Shown one piece after another: positions 36,017 to 45,957 of a stretch of DNA of 64,000 bases. The stretch is from Caulobacter rhizosphaerae (GTDB lineage: Bacteria > Pseudomonadota > Alphaproteobacteria > Caulobacterales > Caulobacteraceae): assembly GCF_010977555.1 (NCBI RefSeq), contig NZ_CP048815.1:5138501-5202500 (forward strand), written 5' to 3'. Under the pieces are notes generated by a model. The model ran no database searches. It saw nothing but the letters and a program-made list of their open reading frames with translations, and was not told the origin of the DNA. Each line of letters begins with the position of its first letter. Position 1 is the first letter of the stretch. The position numbers and the translations under genes were made by a program.

Positions 36017-37870
36017 CTATAAATCCTCGACGTCGTCCGGCTCGATCGACGGCGCCTGGGGCGTCAGGATCGTGCGGACCTCGACGATTTCGGCGCCGGG
36101 AAAGGCGCTGAGCACCGAGGCGACGAACGGGTCGGACTTGATCGCCGCCAGTTCCTCGCGCTCCTCACGCTTCTGGCGCTCGAACAGGCTCTCGGCCCCG
36201 CCGCCGCCCTCGGCCGCCACCAGCCAGGGCTGGCCGGTCCATTCCTTCAGCGCCCGCACCAGCCGGCCGGCCAGGTTGCCGGGCGCGCCGGGGGCCGGTT
36301 CGAAGGTGATCGCGCCGGGCCGGAAGCTGATCGGGCGGACATATTGCTCGACGTCCAGGCGCAGGCCGATGTCGCGCTTTTCGGCGATCAGCTTCACGAC
36401 ATCTTCGAAGGACGCGAGGGTCGGCGCGGCCTGGGCGGCCGGCGCGGCCATCACCCGGGCCTGGGCGTTGACGGCGCCGCCGCCTCCGCCGCCGCCCATC
36501 GAACCGCCGCCGCCCCCACCGCCTGAACCGCCGCCCACCGGCTGACCGTCGCGCAGGGCCTTCAACGCCTCTTCCGGACCGGGCAGGTCGGCGGCGTAGC
36601 ACAGGCGGATGATGGCCATCTCGGCCGCGGCCATGGCGTCGGGCGCGCGGCGCACCTCGTCATGGGCCTTCAGCAGCATCTGCCACAGGCGCGCCAGGGT
36701 CCCGGCCGAGGTCTGGGCGCCGATCGAGGTCAGGCGCGCGGCCTGCTCCTTGGGCATGGACAGGGCATCCGGCCCCAGGGCCTTGGCCACCGAGGCGGCG
36801 TGGCAGTGGTCCAGCAAGTCCAGCATGACCACGGCCGGATCGGCGCCGAACCCCCACAGGGCGCGGAAGCCCTTCAGCGACTCGCCCGGCTTGCCGCTCA
36901 TCACGTTCTCGAACAGGGCGATGGTCTGGCCGCGGTCGGCCAGGCCCAGCATGTCGCGGACCACGGCGGCGGTGACGGTCGAGCCTCGCTCGCCCTGGAC
37001 GATGGCCTGGTCCAGCAGCGACAGGCCGTCGCGCACTGAACCCTCGGCGGCCCGGGCGATCAGCGCCAGGCCGTCCTCCTCGACCTTGGCCCCTTCCTTG
37101 GCGGCGATCTTGCCAAAGTGCTTGACCAGCACGTCCGGCTCGACCCGGCGCAGGTCGAAGCGCTGGGTGCGCGACAGGATCGTCACCGGCACCTTGCGGA
37201 TCTCAGTGGTGGCGAAGATGAACTTGGCGTGCGGCGGCGGCTCTTCCAGCGTCTTGAGCAGGGCGTTGAACGCCGCCGTCGACAACATGTGCACTTCGTC
37301 GATGATGTAGACCTTGTAGCGCGCCTCGACCGGGGCGTAGCGCACCCCGTCCAGCAGCTCGCGCATCTCGTCGACCTTGGTGCGGCTGGCGGCGTCCAGC
37401 TCCAGCACGTCCATGTGCCGGCCCTCGACGATGGCCTTGCAGTGGCGGCCGTCGACGGTCAGGTCGACCGACGGCTGGTGGACGGTGTCGGTCTCGTAGT
37501 TCAGGGCCCGGGCCAGCAGGCGGGCGGTGGTGGTCTTACCCACCCCGCGCACGCCGGTCAGCATGAAGGCGTGCGCGATCCGCCCCGTCGAGAAGGCGTT
37601 GGCCAGGGTGCGGACCATGGCCTCCTGGCCGATCAGGTCCTCGAAGGTGCGCGGCCGGTACTTGCGGGCCAGGACCGTGTAGGCGGCGTCCGGATCCGAA
37701 GGCGCGGACGCGGCTGGAGCCGCGACAGGCGTGGTCACGGCCGGCGGCGGCGCCTCGGGTGCGGCGGCCGGCGGCCCGCCGAAGATGTCGGCGGTGTTCT
37801 CGTCGCGTTCAGCGGGCTCTTCGTCCCACGGCGGCGCGGAATCGGTCGTGAGGTCGTCGTGGTCGGCCAT
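36017..37870 (-). CDS. dnaX: DNA polymerase III subunit gamma/tau
   Basis: This 617-residue clamp-loader ATPase has an N-terminal acidic/Pro-Ala extension (about 1-65), ARKYRPRTFEDLIGQ, Walker A GVRGVGKTT, DEXX box IIDEVHML, sensor motif SRTQRFDLRR and the C-terminal tau part. The zinc-module cysteines of E. coli DnaX are largely lost; one remains in DGRHCKAIVEG. A Gly-rich run lies at about nt 36478-36540, between clamp-loader and tau regions. In C. crescentus the shorter form is made by ClpXP processing rather than frameshifting, and no A-rich slippery site was seen here. The start is at 37870 (MADHDDLTT). Confidence 0.97.
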   Translation of the reverse strand: MADHDDLTTDSAPPWDEEPAERDENTADIFGGPPAAAPEAPPPAVTTPVAAPAASAPSDPDAAYTVLARKYRPRTFEDLIGQEAMVRTLANAFSTGRIAHAFMLTGVRGVGKTTTARLLARALNYETDTVHQPSVDLTVDGRHCKAIVEGRHMDVLELDAASRTKVDEMRELLDGVRYAPVEARYKVYIIDEVHMLSTAAFNALLKTLEEPPPHAKFIFATTEIRKVPVTILSRTQRFDLRRVEPDVLVKHFGKIAAKEGAKVEEDGLALIARAAEGSVRDGLSLLDQAIVQGERGSTVTAAVVRDMLGLADRGQTIALFENVMSGKPGESLKGFRALWGFGADPAVVMLDLLDHCHAASVAKALGPDALSMPKEQAARLTSIGAQTSAGTLARLWQMLLKAHDEVRRAPDAMAAAEMAIIRLCYAADLPGPEEALKALRDGQPVGGGSGGGGGGGSMGGGGGGGAVNAQARVMAAPAAQAAPTLASFEDVVKLIAEKRDIGLRLDVEQYVRPISFRPGAITFEPAPGAPGNLAGRLVRALKEWTGQPWLVAAEGGGGAESLFERQKREEREELAAIKSDPFVASVLSAFPGAEIVEVRTILTPQAPSIEPDDVEDL

Positions 37871-37952
37871 GGCGTGAGTGTAGTGCGCGGAACGGCGCAG
37901 CAAAAGGCTCGCGGCGCGCGCGGGGTCCAGAAGCTGACAGATTTCGGGGAAA

Positions 37953-38049
37953 GGTGGAGACCGGCAGACGACCCGGAGCGAAACTCGTTGTGGCTGCTGC
38001 CTCTCGGCCCTGACCAGGTTGGCGAGGACTCCGCCCGTCGCCGATCTCC
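37953..38049 (-). ncRNA. ffs: Bacterial small SRP RNA (4.5S RNA)
   Basis: On the minus strand the apical part reads CTGGTCAGGGCCGAGAGGCA then GCAGCC, the conserved Ffh-binding hairpin with a GAGA (GNRA) tetraloop and the AGCAGCC internal loop. The flanks GGAGATCGGC and GCCGGTCTCC pair to close a stem of about 95 bases. It is upstream of dnaX on the same strand, a common alphaproteobacterial position. It guides FtsY/Ffh-dependent membrane targeting. Confidence 0.92.
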
Positions 38050-38140
38050 GAGGCCTATATCGCGACTCATCGTGACGGATGCAAGACATGAAGCGCCGGC
38101 TCGTGACGACTCTTCGTCGCGGATGCTTTCTTCGCCGGGG

Positions 38141-38190
38141 CGCATTTTCTTCACGCGAACCGGAATCCACTTCGCTCGAAAATGCTCTAG
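38141..38190. repeat. Dispersed intergenic element, TAGAGC family (copy 1)
   Basis: Read on the minus strand it begins CTAGAGCATTTTCGAGCGAA and continues GTGGATTCCGGTTCGCGTGA before AAAATGCG: an inverted structure around GGATTCCGG. A relative with the same opening is at 59791. It lies between SRP RNA and nudC, ending 9 bases before the nudC ATG, so it may contribute leader sequence. Confidence 0.75.
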
Positions 38191-38199
38191 AGATCCCCC

Positions 38200-39159
38200 A
38201 TGGCCCTTTCGATCATCACCAACACCTTCGCCGGCAATCCGCTCGACCGCGCCAGCGAGCGCCGGGGCGACGAGGCCTGGCTGGCCGAGAAGGCCGCCGA
38301 CCCGCAGTCGCTGGCCGTGGCCATCTGGAACGGCAAGGCGCTGGTCGAGGACGTCGTCGGCCCGGACGGCGAAGAGGGAGAGGGCAAGGTGACGGGCGCC
38401 CAGATCGCCTATCTGCGCGCCGACATGGCCAAGGACCTGGCCGCCACGCCCGAGCGCCTGCTGTTCCTGGGGCTGTGGAAGGACATCGCGGTGTTCGCCG
38501 TCGACCTGGAGGGCGGGGCCGACCCGGCCGAGGGGCCGCTGCAGGGTCTGGGCCGGTTCGAGGAACTGCGCGGGATCGCCGCCACCCTGCCGCCGCCCGA
38601 CGCCGGCATCCTGGCCACCGCCAAGTCGATGTTCGAATGGCGGCGCAAGCACAAGTGGTGCAGCAACTGCGGCCAGGAGACGGCGGTCAGCGACGGCGGC
38701 TGGAAGCGGCTGTGCCCGTCCTGCCAGGCCGAGCACTTCCCGCGCACCGACCCGGTGGCGATCATGCTGGCCCTGCATGGGGGCCGCTGCCTGCTGGGCC
38801 GCCAGGCGCTGTGGCCGCCCGGCATGTACTCGGCCCTGGCCGGCTTCATCGAGCCCGGCGAGACCATCGAGGAAGGCTGCGCCCGCGAGCTGAAGGAAGA
38901 GGCCGGCCTGACCGCCACGGCCGTCCGCTACCATTCCAGCCAGCCCTGGCCCTGGCCCTCGTCGCTGATGATGGGCCTGATGGCCGACGTCGACAGCGAC
39001 ACGGCCGCCCCGGACCAGACCGAGCTGGAAGCGGTCAAGTGGTTCACCAAGGACGAGGCGCGGGCCCTGATCAAGGGCGAGCTGGACGGCTTCTTCGCCC
39101 CCCCGCCCCTGGCCATCGCCCACCAGCTGATCAAGGCCTGGGCGGAGGAAGAGGACTAG
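38200..39159 (+). CDS. nudC: NAD+ diphosphatase / NADH pyrophosphatase
   Basis: This 319-residue Nudix hydrolase has an N-terminal NUDIX-like domain, a zinc ribbon (CSNCGQ ... CPSCQAE), Nudix box GFIEPGETIEEGCARELKEEAGL in positions about 215-237, and the NudC-specific SQPWPWPSS motif. It cleaves NAD(H) and can decap NAD-capped RNA. It is transcribed away from dnaX. Confidence 0.95.
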   Translation: MALSIITNTFAGNPLDRASERRGDEAWLAEKAADPQSLAVAIWNGKALVEDVVGPDGEEGEGKVTGAQIAYLRADMAKDLAATPERLLFLGLWKDIAVFAVDLEGGADPAEGPLQGLGRFEELRGIAATLPPPDAGILATAKSMFEWRRKHKWCSNCGQETAVSDGGWKRLCPSCQAEHFPRTDPVAIMLALHGGRCLLGRQALWPPGMYSALAGFIEPGETIEEGCARELKEEAGLTATAVRYHSSQPWPWPSSLMMGLMADVDSDTAAPDQTELEAVKWFTKDEARALIKGELDGFFAPPPLAIAHQLIKAWAEEED

Positions 39160-39160
39160 A

Positions 39161-39293
39161 TCCTCCCCTGTGGGGGAGGTGTCGGCGAAGCCGACGGAGG
39201 GGGGAGTGATCGGCAGGCGGCCAGATCATGGATCTTCGAGCCCAAGCCTCCCCCCACCGATCGCTGCGCGATCGCCTCCCCCACGGGGAGGGC
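39161..39293. repeat. Palindromic repeat related to family A, divergent copy 5
   Basis: CCTCCCCTGTGGGGGAGGTG at the left and CCTCCCCCACGGGGAGGG at the right surround hairpins GTCGGCGAAGCCGAC and GATCGCTGCGCGATC. It shares the CTCCCC/GGGGAG frame with family A but replaces the CAGTCGCTCCGCG and GGCCCGGAGGG modules. It lies between convergent nudC and the MAPEG gene. Confidence 0.75.
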
Positions 39294-39304
39294 CTTCTTG
39301 GACG

Positions 39305-39724
39305 TCAGCCTCCGAACAGCTTCGCCAGCTCCCGCGCCACCATCCACGCCAGCACCAGCGTCCCGGCCGAGAACGCCAGGAAGCGCAGCAGCACGATGTT
39401 GACGCTGACCTGGATCAGGCTGTGCAGCACCCGCAGGCCCACGAAGGCCCAGGCCAGCCCGACCGCCAGGGCGTCGCCATGGCCGGCGACCTGGATGGCC
39501 AGGGCGGCGGCGTAGAAGATCGTCGGCTGCTCCATCAGGTGGTTGTAGTTGTCGGCCGCCTGGCGGGCGGGCGCCGGCAGGCCGTCCAGGCTCCCGGGAA
39601 AGGCCGCCGCCTGCGGCTTGATCCCGGCCTTGCTCATGGCCGGCAACCGCTGGACGTACATCCACACCCAGATCACCAGCGACCAGGCCACCAGCGCCAT
39701 TACCGGCGCGACCAGCGTGTTCAT
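39305..39724 (-). CDS. MAPEG-family membrane protein
   Basis: This 139-residue, four-helix protein has the family motif DNYNHLMEQPTIFYAAALAI and the C-terminal RVLHSLIQVSVNIVLLRFLAF. Eukaryotic members are glutathione transferases and leukotriene synthases; bacterial ones are mostly uncharacterised. The ATG at 39724 is chosen because GGAGG sits 7 bases before it; the ATG at 39730 is too close. Confidence 0.88.
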   Translation of the reverse strand: MNTLVAPVMALVAWSLVIWVWMYVQRLPAMSKAGIKPQAAAFPGSLDGLPAPARQAADNYNHLMEQPTIFYAAALAIQVAGHGDALAVGLAWAFVGLRVLHSLIQVSVNIVLLRFLAFSAGTLVLAWMVARELAKLFGG

Positions 39725-39815
39725 CGTCATTCCTCCCCGACTCCTTTATTGGAGCCTGGTCGGAAGGTTAGGCGCCGAACGCCCGATTAGCGAAGCTTGC
39801 CGTGACGGCAGCGGA

Positions 39816-40265
39816 TCAGGCGGCGGGCGCGGCCCGCGCCTTCAGCGCCGCGGCGACCGCGCCGAGCAAGAAGCCGACGCCCAACGGCGCCAGCGCCTCG
39901 GCGAGGCCGGGCGCGATCACGAACAGATCGCGAGTGTGCGTCGCCTGCATGGCCCGGACAATGGACAGGGTCGTCAGCAGCGTCGCGAAAAGGCCTGCGC
40001 CCGGCGGCAGCAGGCTCAGGAGCGACAGCAGCGAAGGATCGCTCGTACAACCCTTGGCCAGGCTCATGACGCCGAGCACGGCGATACAGATCCCCAGACC
40101 GGTCAGCAGCAGATAGACCAGCTTGGTCAGGGGTCCCGCCGAAAGCACAAGGATGCCCAACGTCGCCAGCGGATTGGCAGGCATGCCAGCCCAGATTCCC
40201 AGCCCGATCGCTCCCACGAGGAACACGGCCCCGCCCACACCCAAGGCCGTCGGCGCGATCTTCAT
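39816..40265 (-). CDS. Hypothetical membrane protein
   Basis: The product is 149 residues with about four hydrophobic segments (ALGVGGAVFLVGAIGLGIW, LVYLLLTGLGICIAVLGVM, SLLSLLPPGAGLFATLLTTL, LAPLGVGFLLGAVAAALKA). I do not recognise a family. The ATG at 40265 is preferred, with GGGGGA upstream. It stands alone between the MAPEG gene and pheA, on the same strand. Confidence 0.6.
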   Translation of the reverse strand: MKIAPTALGVGGAVFLVGAIGLGIWAGMPANPLATLGILVLSAGPLTKLVYLLLTGLGICIAVLGVMSLAKGCTSDPSLLSLLSLLPPGAGLFATLLTTLSIVRAMQATHTRDLFVIAPGLAEALAPLGVGFLLGAVAAALKARAAPAA

Positions 40266-40337
40266 GCTGTCCCCCATCGGCGCGACCACGCGCCCGAGGC
40301 CAAGCTAGAGCGGAGCGGCGTCGGATTACAACCCGGA

Positions 40338-41186
40338 CTACACCCGGTCCCGGAACGGATCGGCCGGATAGACGCCGAGGATCTCGAACTTCTCGGAGAA
40401 GAACTTCAGCTCGTCGAAGGCCAGGGCCAGGCTGCGGTCCTCGGGGCGGCCGTCGACCTCGGCGTAGAAGAAGGTCGCCGTGAAGTGGCCGCCCTCCATG
40501 TAGCTTTCCAGCTTGGTCATGTTGACGCCGTTGGTCGCGAAGCCGCCCAGCGCCTTGTAGAGGGCGGCCGGCAGGTTGCGGACCTTGAACACGAAGCTGG
40601 TCACGCAGCGATGGGTGAACGGCGGCGGTTCGGGCGTCTTGTCGGCCGTCATCACCAGGAAGCGCGTGGTGTTGTTGCGCGCGTCCTCGATGTCGCGGGC
40701 CAGGATGTCCAGGCCGTAGATCTCGGCGGCCAGGGCGGGAGCGACGGCGGCGCGGGTCGGGTCGGGCTTCAGGGCCAGGGCCTTGGCGGCGCCCGCTGTG
40801 TCGCCGGCGCTCTCGTGGGCCAGGCCGAGCTTCTTCAGGCTGTGGCGGCACTGGCTGAGCGCGATCGGCATCGAGCAGGCGATCTTCACCTGGTCCAGCG
40901 TCACGCCCTTATTGGCCATCAGCTGGAAACGGATCGGCTTGAAGCGCTCGCCGATGATCTTCAGGCCCGAGGCCGGCAGCAGGTGGTGGACGTCGGCGAC
41001 CCGGCCGGCGATCGAGTTCTCGATCGGGATCATGCCCAGCTGGCAGGCGCCGGTCTTGATGGCCTCGAACGCCTCCTCGAACGTGGCGCAGGGCACGGCC
41101 TCGTAGTCGGGGAAATAGGTGCGGCAGGCCTCGTGGCTGTTGGCGCCGGGCTCGCCCTGGAAGGCGATCTTCTTGAGGATGCTCAT
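40338..41186 (-). CDS. pheA: Prephenate dehydratase
   Basis: This 282-residue enzyme makes phenylpyruvate in phenylalanine synthesis. The catalytic domain has IAFQGEPGANSHEA, MIPIENSIAGRV and the TTRF motif in ARNNTTRFLVM. A C-terminal ACT domain (SFVFKVRNLPAALYKALGGFA, NMTKLESYMEGG) gives feedback inhibition. The start at 41186 forms an ATGA overlap with kdsB. Confidence 0.96.
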   Translation of the reverse strand: MSILKKIAFQGEPGANSHEACRTYFPDYEAVPCATFEEAFEAIKTGACQLGMIPIENSIAGRVADVHHLLPASGLKIIGERFKPIRFQLMANKGVTLDQVKIACSMPIALSQCRHSLKKLGLAHESAGDTAGAAKALALKPDPTRAAVAPALAAEIYGLDILARDIEDARNNTTRFLVMTADKTPEPPPFTHRCVTSFVFKVRNLPAALYKALGGFATNGVNMTKLESYMEGGHFTATFFYAEVDGRPEDRSLALAFDELKFFSEKFEILGVYPADPFRDRV

Positions 41187-41938
41187 GCGGTCTTCCCGGC
41201 GGCGCCGTTGCGGTTCGAATAGGCGCGCGCCGCTTCTAGGTCCGAGGGATTGTCGACGGAGATCGGGGCCTCGGCGGCGACGGCCGCGCGCAGGCTGAGG
41301 CCCAGCTCCATGGCCCGCAGCTGCTCCAGCTTCTCGCGCTTCTCCAGCGGCGAGGGCGGAGCGGCGTTGAAGGCTTCCAGCGCCGCGCGGCGATAGCCGT
41401 AGATGCCGATGTGGCGCCAGATCGGCGCGTCGCCATAGAGGGTGGAGCGGGTGAAATAGAGCGCCCGGCCCGACAGGCCGTCCTGCTCCATGGCCAGCAC
41501 AGCCTTGACCACGTCGGGATTGGACCGGTCGGCCGGCGAGGCCTCCGGCGCCACCACGGTGGCGATGTCGCAACCCGGGTGGGCGCTCAGCAGGTCGGCG
41601 CAGGCGCCCAGCACCGACGGCTGCACGAACGGCATGTCGCCCTGCAGGTTGATGACCACGTCGTGGCGGCGGTCCGGGTCCAGCACCTCGAGAGCGGCCA
41701 GGATGCGGTCCGAGCCCGAGGGCAGGGCCGGATCGGTCAGCACCGCCCGGCCGCCGGCCCGCTCGACCGCCTCCACGATCGCCGCGTCGCCGGCCGCCAC
41801 CGCCACCGGCCCGATTCCCGCCGCCTGGGCCTGGCGCAGCACGCGCACGATCATGGGCAGGCCGCCGATGTCGGCCAGCGGCTTGTCCGGGAGGCGAGTG
41901 GCCGCCATGCGGGCGGGAATGACGACGATGGGGTTCAT
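41183..41938 (-). CDS. kdsB: 3-deoxy-manno-octulosonate cytidylyltransferase
   Basis: This 251-residue CMP-KDO synthetase has VVIPARMAATRLPDKPLADI, LPSGSDRILAAL, VINLQGDMPFVQP and HIGIYGYRRAALEAF. It activates KDO for lipopolysaccharide. It is translationally coupled to pheA. Confidence 0.96.
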   Translation of the reverse strand: MNPIVVIPARMAATRLPDKPLADIGGLPMIVRVLRQAQAAGIGPVAVAAGDAAIVEAVERAGGRAVLTDPALPSGSDRILAALEVLDPDRRHDVVINLQGDMPFVQPSVLGACADLLSAHPGCDIATVVAPEASPADRSNPDVVKAVLAMEQDGLSGRALYFTRSTLYGDAPIWRHIGIYGYRRAALEAFNAAPPSPLEKREKLEQLRAMELGLSLRAAVAAEAPISVDNPSDLEAARAYSNRNGAAGKTA

Positions 41939-42096
41939 GAAAGGCCGTTGCGGGTCAAAACCGTTGCTGCCCGGTTGCGCCCCGGGCGGTAGCGTGTAAG
42001 AGACGCGAGCGCAACATGGAGCGCGCGGGGGAAACCTCCGGGCGCGGATTTCGGGCCTGTCGTCAGACGGCCCCCAAGAGGCTGGTAAGGCTTTAG

Positions 42097-42816
42097 ATGA
42101 GCGACCTGACGTTCAACAAGATCGCTGGCGGCGTGCTGCTGACCGGCCTGATCATTTTCGGTCTGCGGGAAGCGTCGGACATCGTTTTCGCCAAGCACGA
42201 GCTTGAGAAGCCCGGCTACGAGATCGCCGTCGCCGAAGAGGCGGGCGAAGGCGGCGCCGCCGCCGAGGTCGCGCCCGACTGGGGCAGCGTCCTGACCCCG
42301 GCCAATGTCACCGCCGGCCAGGCCGTCAGCGCCAAGTGCGCCTCGTGCCACAACTTCACCGCCGAGAACCACACCGGCCCCGGCCTGTTCGGCGTGGTCG
42401 GCCGCAAGCCCGGCACCCACCCCGGCTTCGCCTATTCGCCGGCCATGGTCGAGTACGGCAACAAGAACCCGGTCTGGGACTACGACAAGCTGGACACCTT
42501 CCTGAAGGCGCCGGGCAAGGACGTCTCGGGCACCAAGATGACCTTCGTCGGCCTGAAGAAGCAGGAAGACCGCATCGCCATCATCGCCTATCTGCACAGC
42601 CTGGGCTCGTCCCTGCCGATCCCGGCCCCGAAGCCGGCCGGCGCGGCTCCGGCCGCTCCGGCGGCGGCGGGCGAGGCTCCGGCCGCCGGCACGGCCGCGG
42701 CGGGCTCGGCCCCGGTTCCGGCCGCCGTCGGCGCTGGCGGCGCGGCCACCGGACCGACCCCGGCTCCGAACGCCACCAAGGGCTCGGGCGAAGCGGCCCA
42801 GCGTCCGGGCGGCTAG
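42097..42816 (+). CDS. Membrane-anchored c-type cytochrome (CycM-like)
   Basis: The product is 239 residues with an uncleaved N-terminal anchor (IAGGVLLTGLIIFGL), a class I cytochrome c domain with heme motif CASCH, HTGPGLFGVVGRKPGTHPGF and a distal Met in GTKMTFVGLKKQEDRIAIIAYL, then an Ala/Pro/Gly-rich tail of about 70 residues. It resembles membrane cytochrome c-552 proteins that pass electrons between the bc1 complex and oxidases. A strong terminator follows. Confidence 0.93.
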   Translation: MSDLTFNKIAGGVLLTGLIIFGLREASDIVFAKHELEKPGYEIAVAEEAGEGGAAAEVAPDWGSVLTPANVTAGQAVSAKCASCHNFTAENHTGPGLFGVVGRKPGTHPGFAYSPAMVEYGNKNPVWDYDKLDTFLKAPGKDVSGTKMTFVGLKKQEDRIAIIAYLHSLGSSLPIPAPKPAGAAPAAPAAAGEAPAAGTAAAGSAPVPAAVGAGGAATGPTPAPNATKGSGEAAQRPGG

Positions 42817-42840
42817 CCCACCGGCGCGACCAACGGCAAG

Positions 42841-42873
42841 AGGCCGCGAAGTCCGCTTCGCGGCCTTTTCTTT
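42841..42873 (+). terminator. Rho-independent terminator of the cytochrome gene
   Basis: An 11-base perfect stem (AGGCCGCGAAG / CTTCGCGGCCT) with loop TCCG is followed by TTTCTTT, 25 bases after the stop. Confidence 0.92.
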
Positions 42874-42993
42874 GCCGCCTTTCCAGGCGCCCCCAGACCG
42901 GATGGAACCGCCCGCAGCAAAGCTGCCTTGCGGCCTTTCCCCATTCCGTGAGTAGAGTATCGGACCGCACCGCTTCACCGGAACCGTTCGACC

Positions 42994-43509
42994 ATGACGT
43001 CTCGCCCGCTGGCCGCCGCCGTCCTCGCCGCCCTGCTGATCGCCGCGCCCGCCTCGGCCTTCGCCGCCAAGGCCCCGACCGTGGCCCTCAAGTCGCTGGC
43101 CGACCTGCCCACGCCCCTGCCCTATCCCTATGACGAGAAGGCCGACGCCGAGGCCGACGTGGCCAAGGCGATCAAGACCGCCAAGGCCAAGCACAAGCTG
43201 GTGCTGATCGACCTGGGCGGCAACTGGTGCGGCGATTGCCGGGTGTTCGCCGGCATGATCGAGCAGCCCGACCTCAAGGCCTTCGTCGACAAGCACTACG
43301 AGGTGGTGACCGTCAATGTCGGCCGCTACGACCACAACATGCAGATCCCCGCCCGCTACGGGATCAACAAGCTGAACGGCGTGCCGACCTTCCTGGTGGT
43401 CGACACCAAGGGCAAGCTGGTCAATCCCGACGCCCTGTTCGCCCTGACCGACGCCCGCCACATGACGCCGCAATCGCTGGCCGACTGGCTGGCCCAGTGG
43501 CCGAAGTAG
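42994..43509 (+). CDS. Exported thioredoxin-like protein
   Basis: The product is 171 residues with a signal peptide (LAAAVLAALLIAAPASAFA) and a thioredoxin fold with active site GGNWCGDCRVF (CGDC in place of CGPC) and cis-Pro segment LNGVPTFLVVD. It is probably a periplasmic disulfide reductase or relay, possibly linked to cytochrome c maturation given its neighbour, but that is inference. Confidence 0.88.
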   Translation: MTSRPLAAAVLAALLIAAPASAFAAKAPTVALKSLADLPTPLPYPYDEKADAEADVAKAIKTAKAKHKLVLIDLGGNWCGDCRVFAGMIEQPDLKAFVDKHYEVVTVNVGRYDHNMQIPARYGINKLNGVPTFLVVDTKGKLVNPDALFALTDARHMTPQSLADWLAQWPK

Positions 43510-43519
43510 CCGCGCCGTC

Positions 43520-43598
43520 GGGGACACGCCCTTGCGGCGTGTCCCCAGCCTAGGGCGCCGCGCTCGATCACGGGGACACGCCGCAAGGGCGTGTCCCC
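43520..43598. repeat. Palindromic repeat family B, copy 3 (convergent gene pair)
   Basis: Two 27-base palindromes of the GGGGACACGCC type (43520-43546 and 43572-43598) are separated by 25 bases. They fill the gap between the convergent thioredoxin-like and NlpC/P60 genes. Confidence 0.9.
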
Positions 43599-43606
43599 GG
43601 ACGCGG

Positions 43607-44448
43607 CTAGGGCCGCCGCCACCCCGTCACCCCACCGCCGCCCGCCGCTTCGATCCGGGCCACCGCCTCGGCCAGGGGCTCGATCGCCACGGCCATGTGG
43701 TGGGCGTTGGCGTGCAGGATGGTGTCGGCGTCCAGCAGCAGGGCCACATGCCCCTTCCAGAAAACCAGGTCGCCGCGCCGGCGCTCGGCCTCGGCGACGG
43801 GGGTGAAGAAGGCCAGCTGCAGGTCGGTGTCGCGGGGGACCGCCTTGCCGCAGGCCGCCAGGGCCTGCTGCACCAGGCCCGAGCAGTCCAGGCCCAGCGA
43901 TTCGCGCCCCCCCCACTGGTAGGGCGCGCCCAGATAGCCCTCCGCCACCGCCACCGGGTCGGCCAGGGCGACCCCGACCGGACGAAGGTGGGCGGCGACG
44001 AACCAGCCCGTGCCCTCGCCCCGGGCGAACCGCCCCTCCGCCGCCTCGATGGCGGTAAGGGCGTTCTGCGAGTACAGGCCCACCGGCCGCGACTTGATGT
44101 CGGGCTCGGCGAAGGCGTAGGTGCGCGGGACCGCCACCTGATGGGTGGCTGGCGCGCCCCGGGCGGCCAGGTCGTCCTCGGCGACGAAGCCGACATAGCC
44201 GTCGCGCGCCGCCTGGCCCCAGGCGAAGCCGCCCTTCACCTCCAGCACCTTGAACAGTTCGCCGAACAGCAGCTGGTCCCACTGCTCGGCCATCGGGTGG
44301 GCGGCCTTGCGGAGGGCGGCGGTCGGGACGGCGACCTGGCGCAGGGTCGGGGCCTCGTAGCGCTCGGCGGCGACTAGGCCCTGCAGATCGAGATCGGCCA
44401 GGTCCGGCCGGGCCAGGGTCACCCGGGGGTCGTACGGGCGCGGACCGC

Positions 44449-44452
<4 letters not shown>
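43607..44452 (-). CDS. NlpC/P60 family peptidase with SH3-like domain
   Basis: The product is 281 residues: an N-terminal bacterial SH3-like region (about 40-140) and a C-terminal NlpC/P60 domain with catalytic Cys in LGLDCSGLVQQAL and His in FWKGHVALLLD followed by ILHANAHHM. These are cell-wall peptide hydrolases (dipeptidyl-peptidase VI type). No signal peptide is visible, so it may cut recycled muropeptides in the cytoplasm. The start overlaps the pepA-like stop by ATGA. Confidence 0.92.
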
Positions 44453-45870
<1,418 letters not shown>

Positions 45871-45957
45871 GGACGCGCCCTTGAGGGTGAAAATTATGCT
45901 TAACGATTCCTTGAGGGCCGCGCGCGAGGATGCGGGACCGTCGGGAGATCCTTCTTC

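Noticed and set aside
45871..45957. Possible CtrA site between pepA-like and TPR genes
   Set aside because: Only one TTAA half-site is present; the second half does not match.
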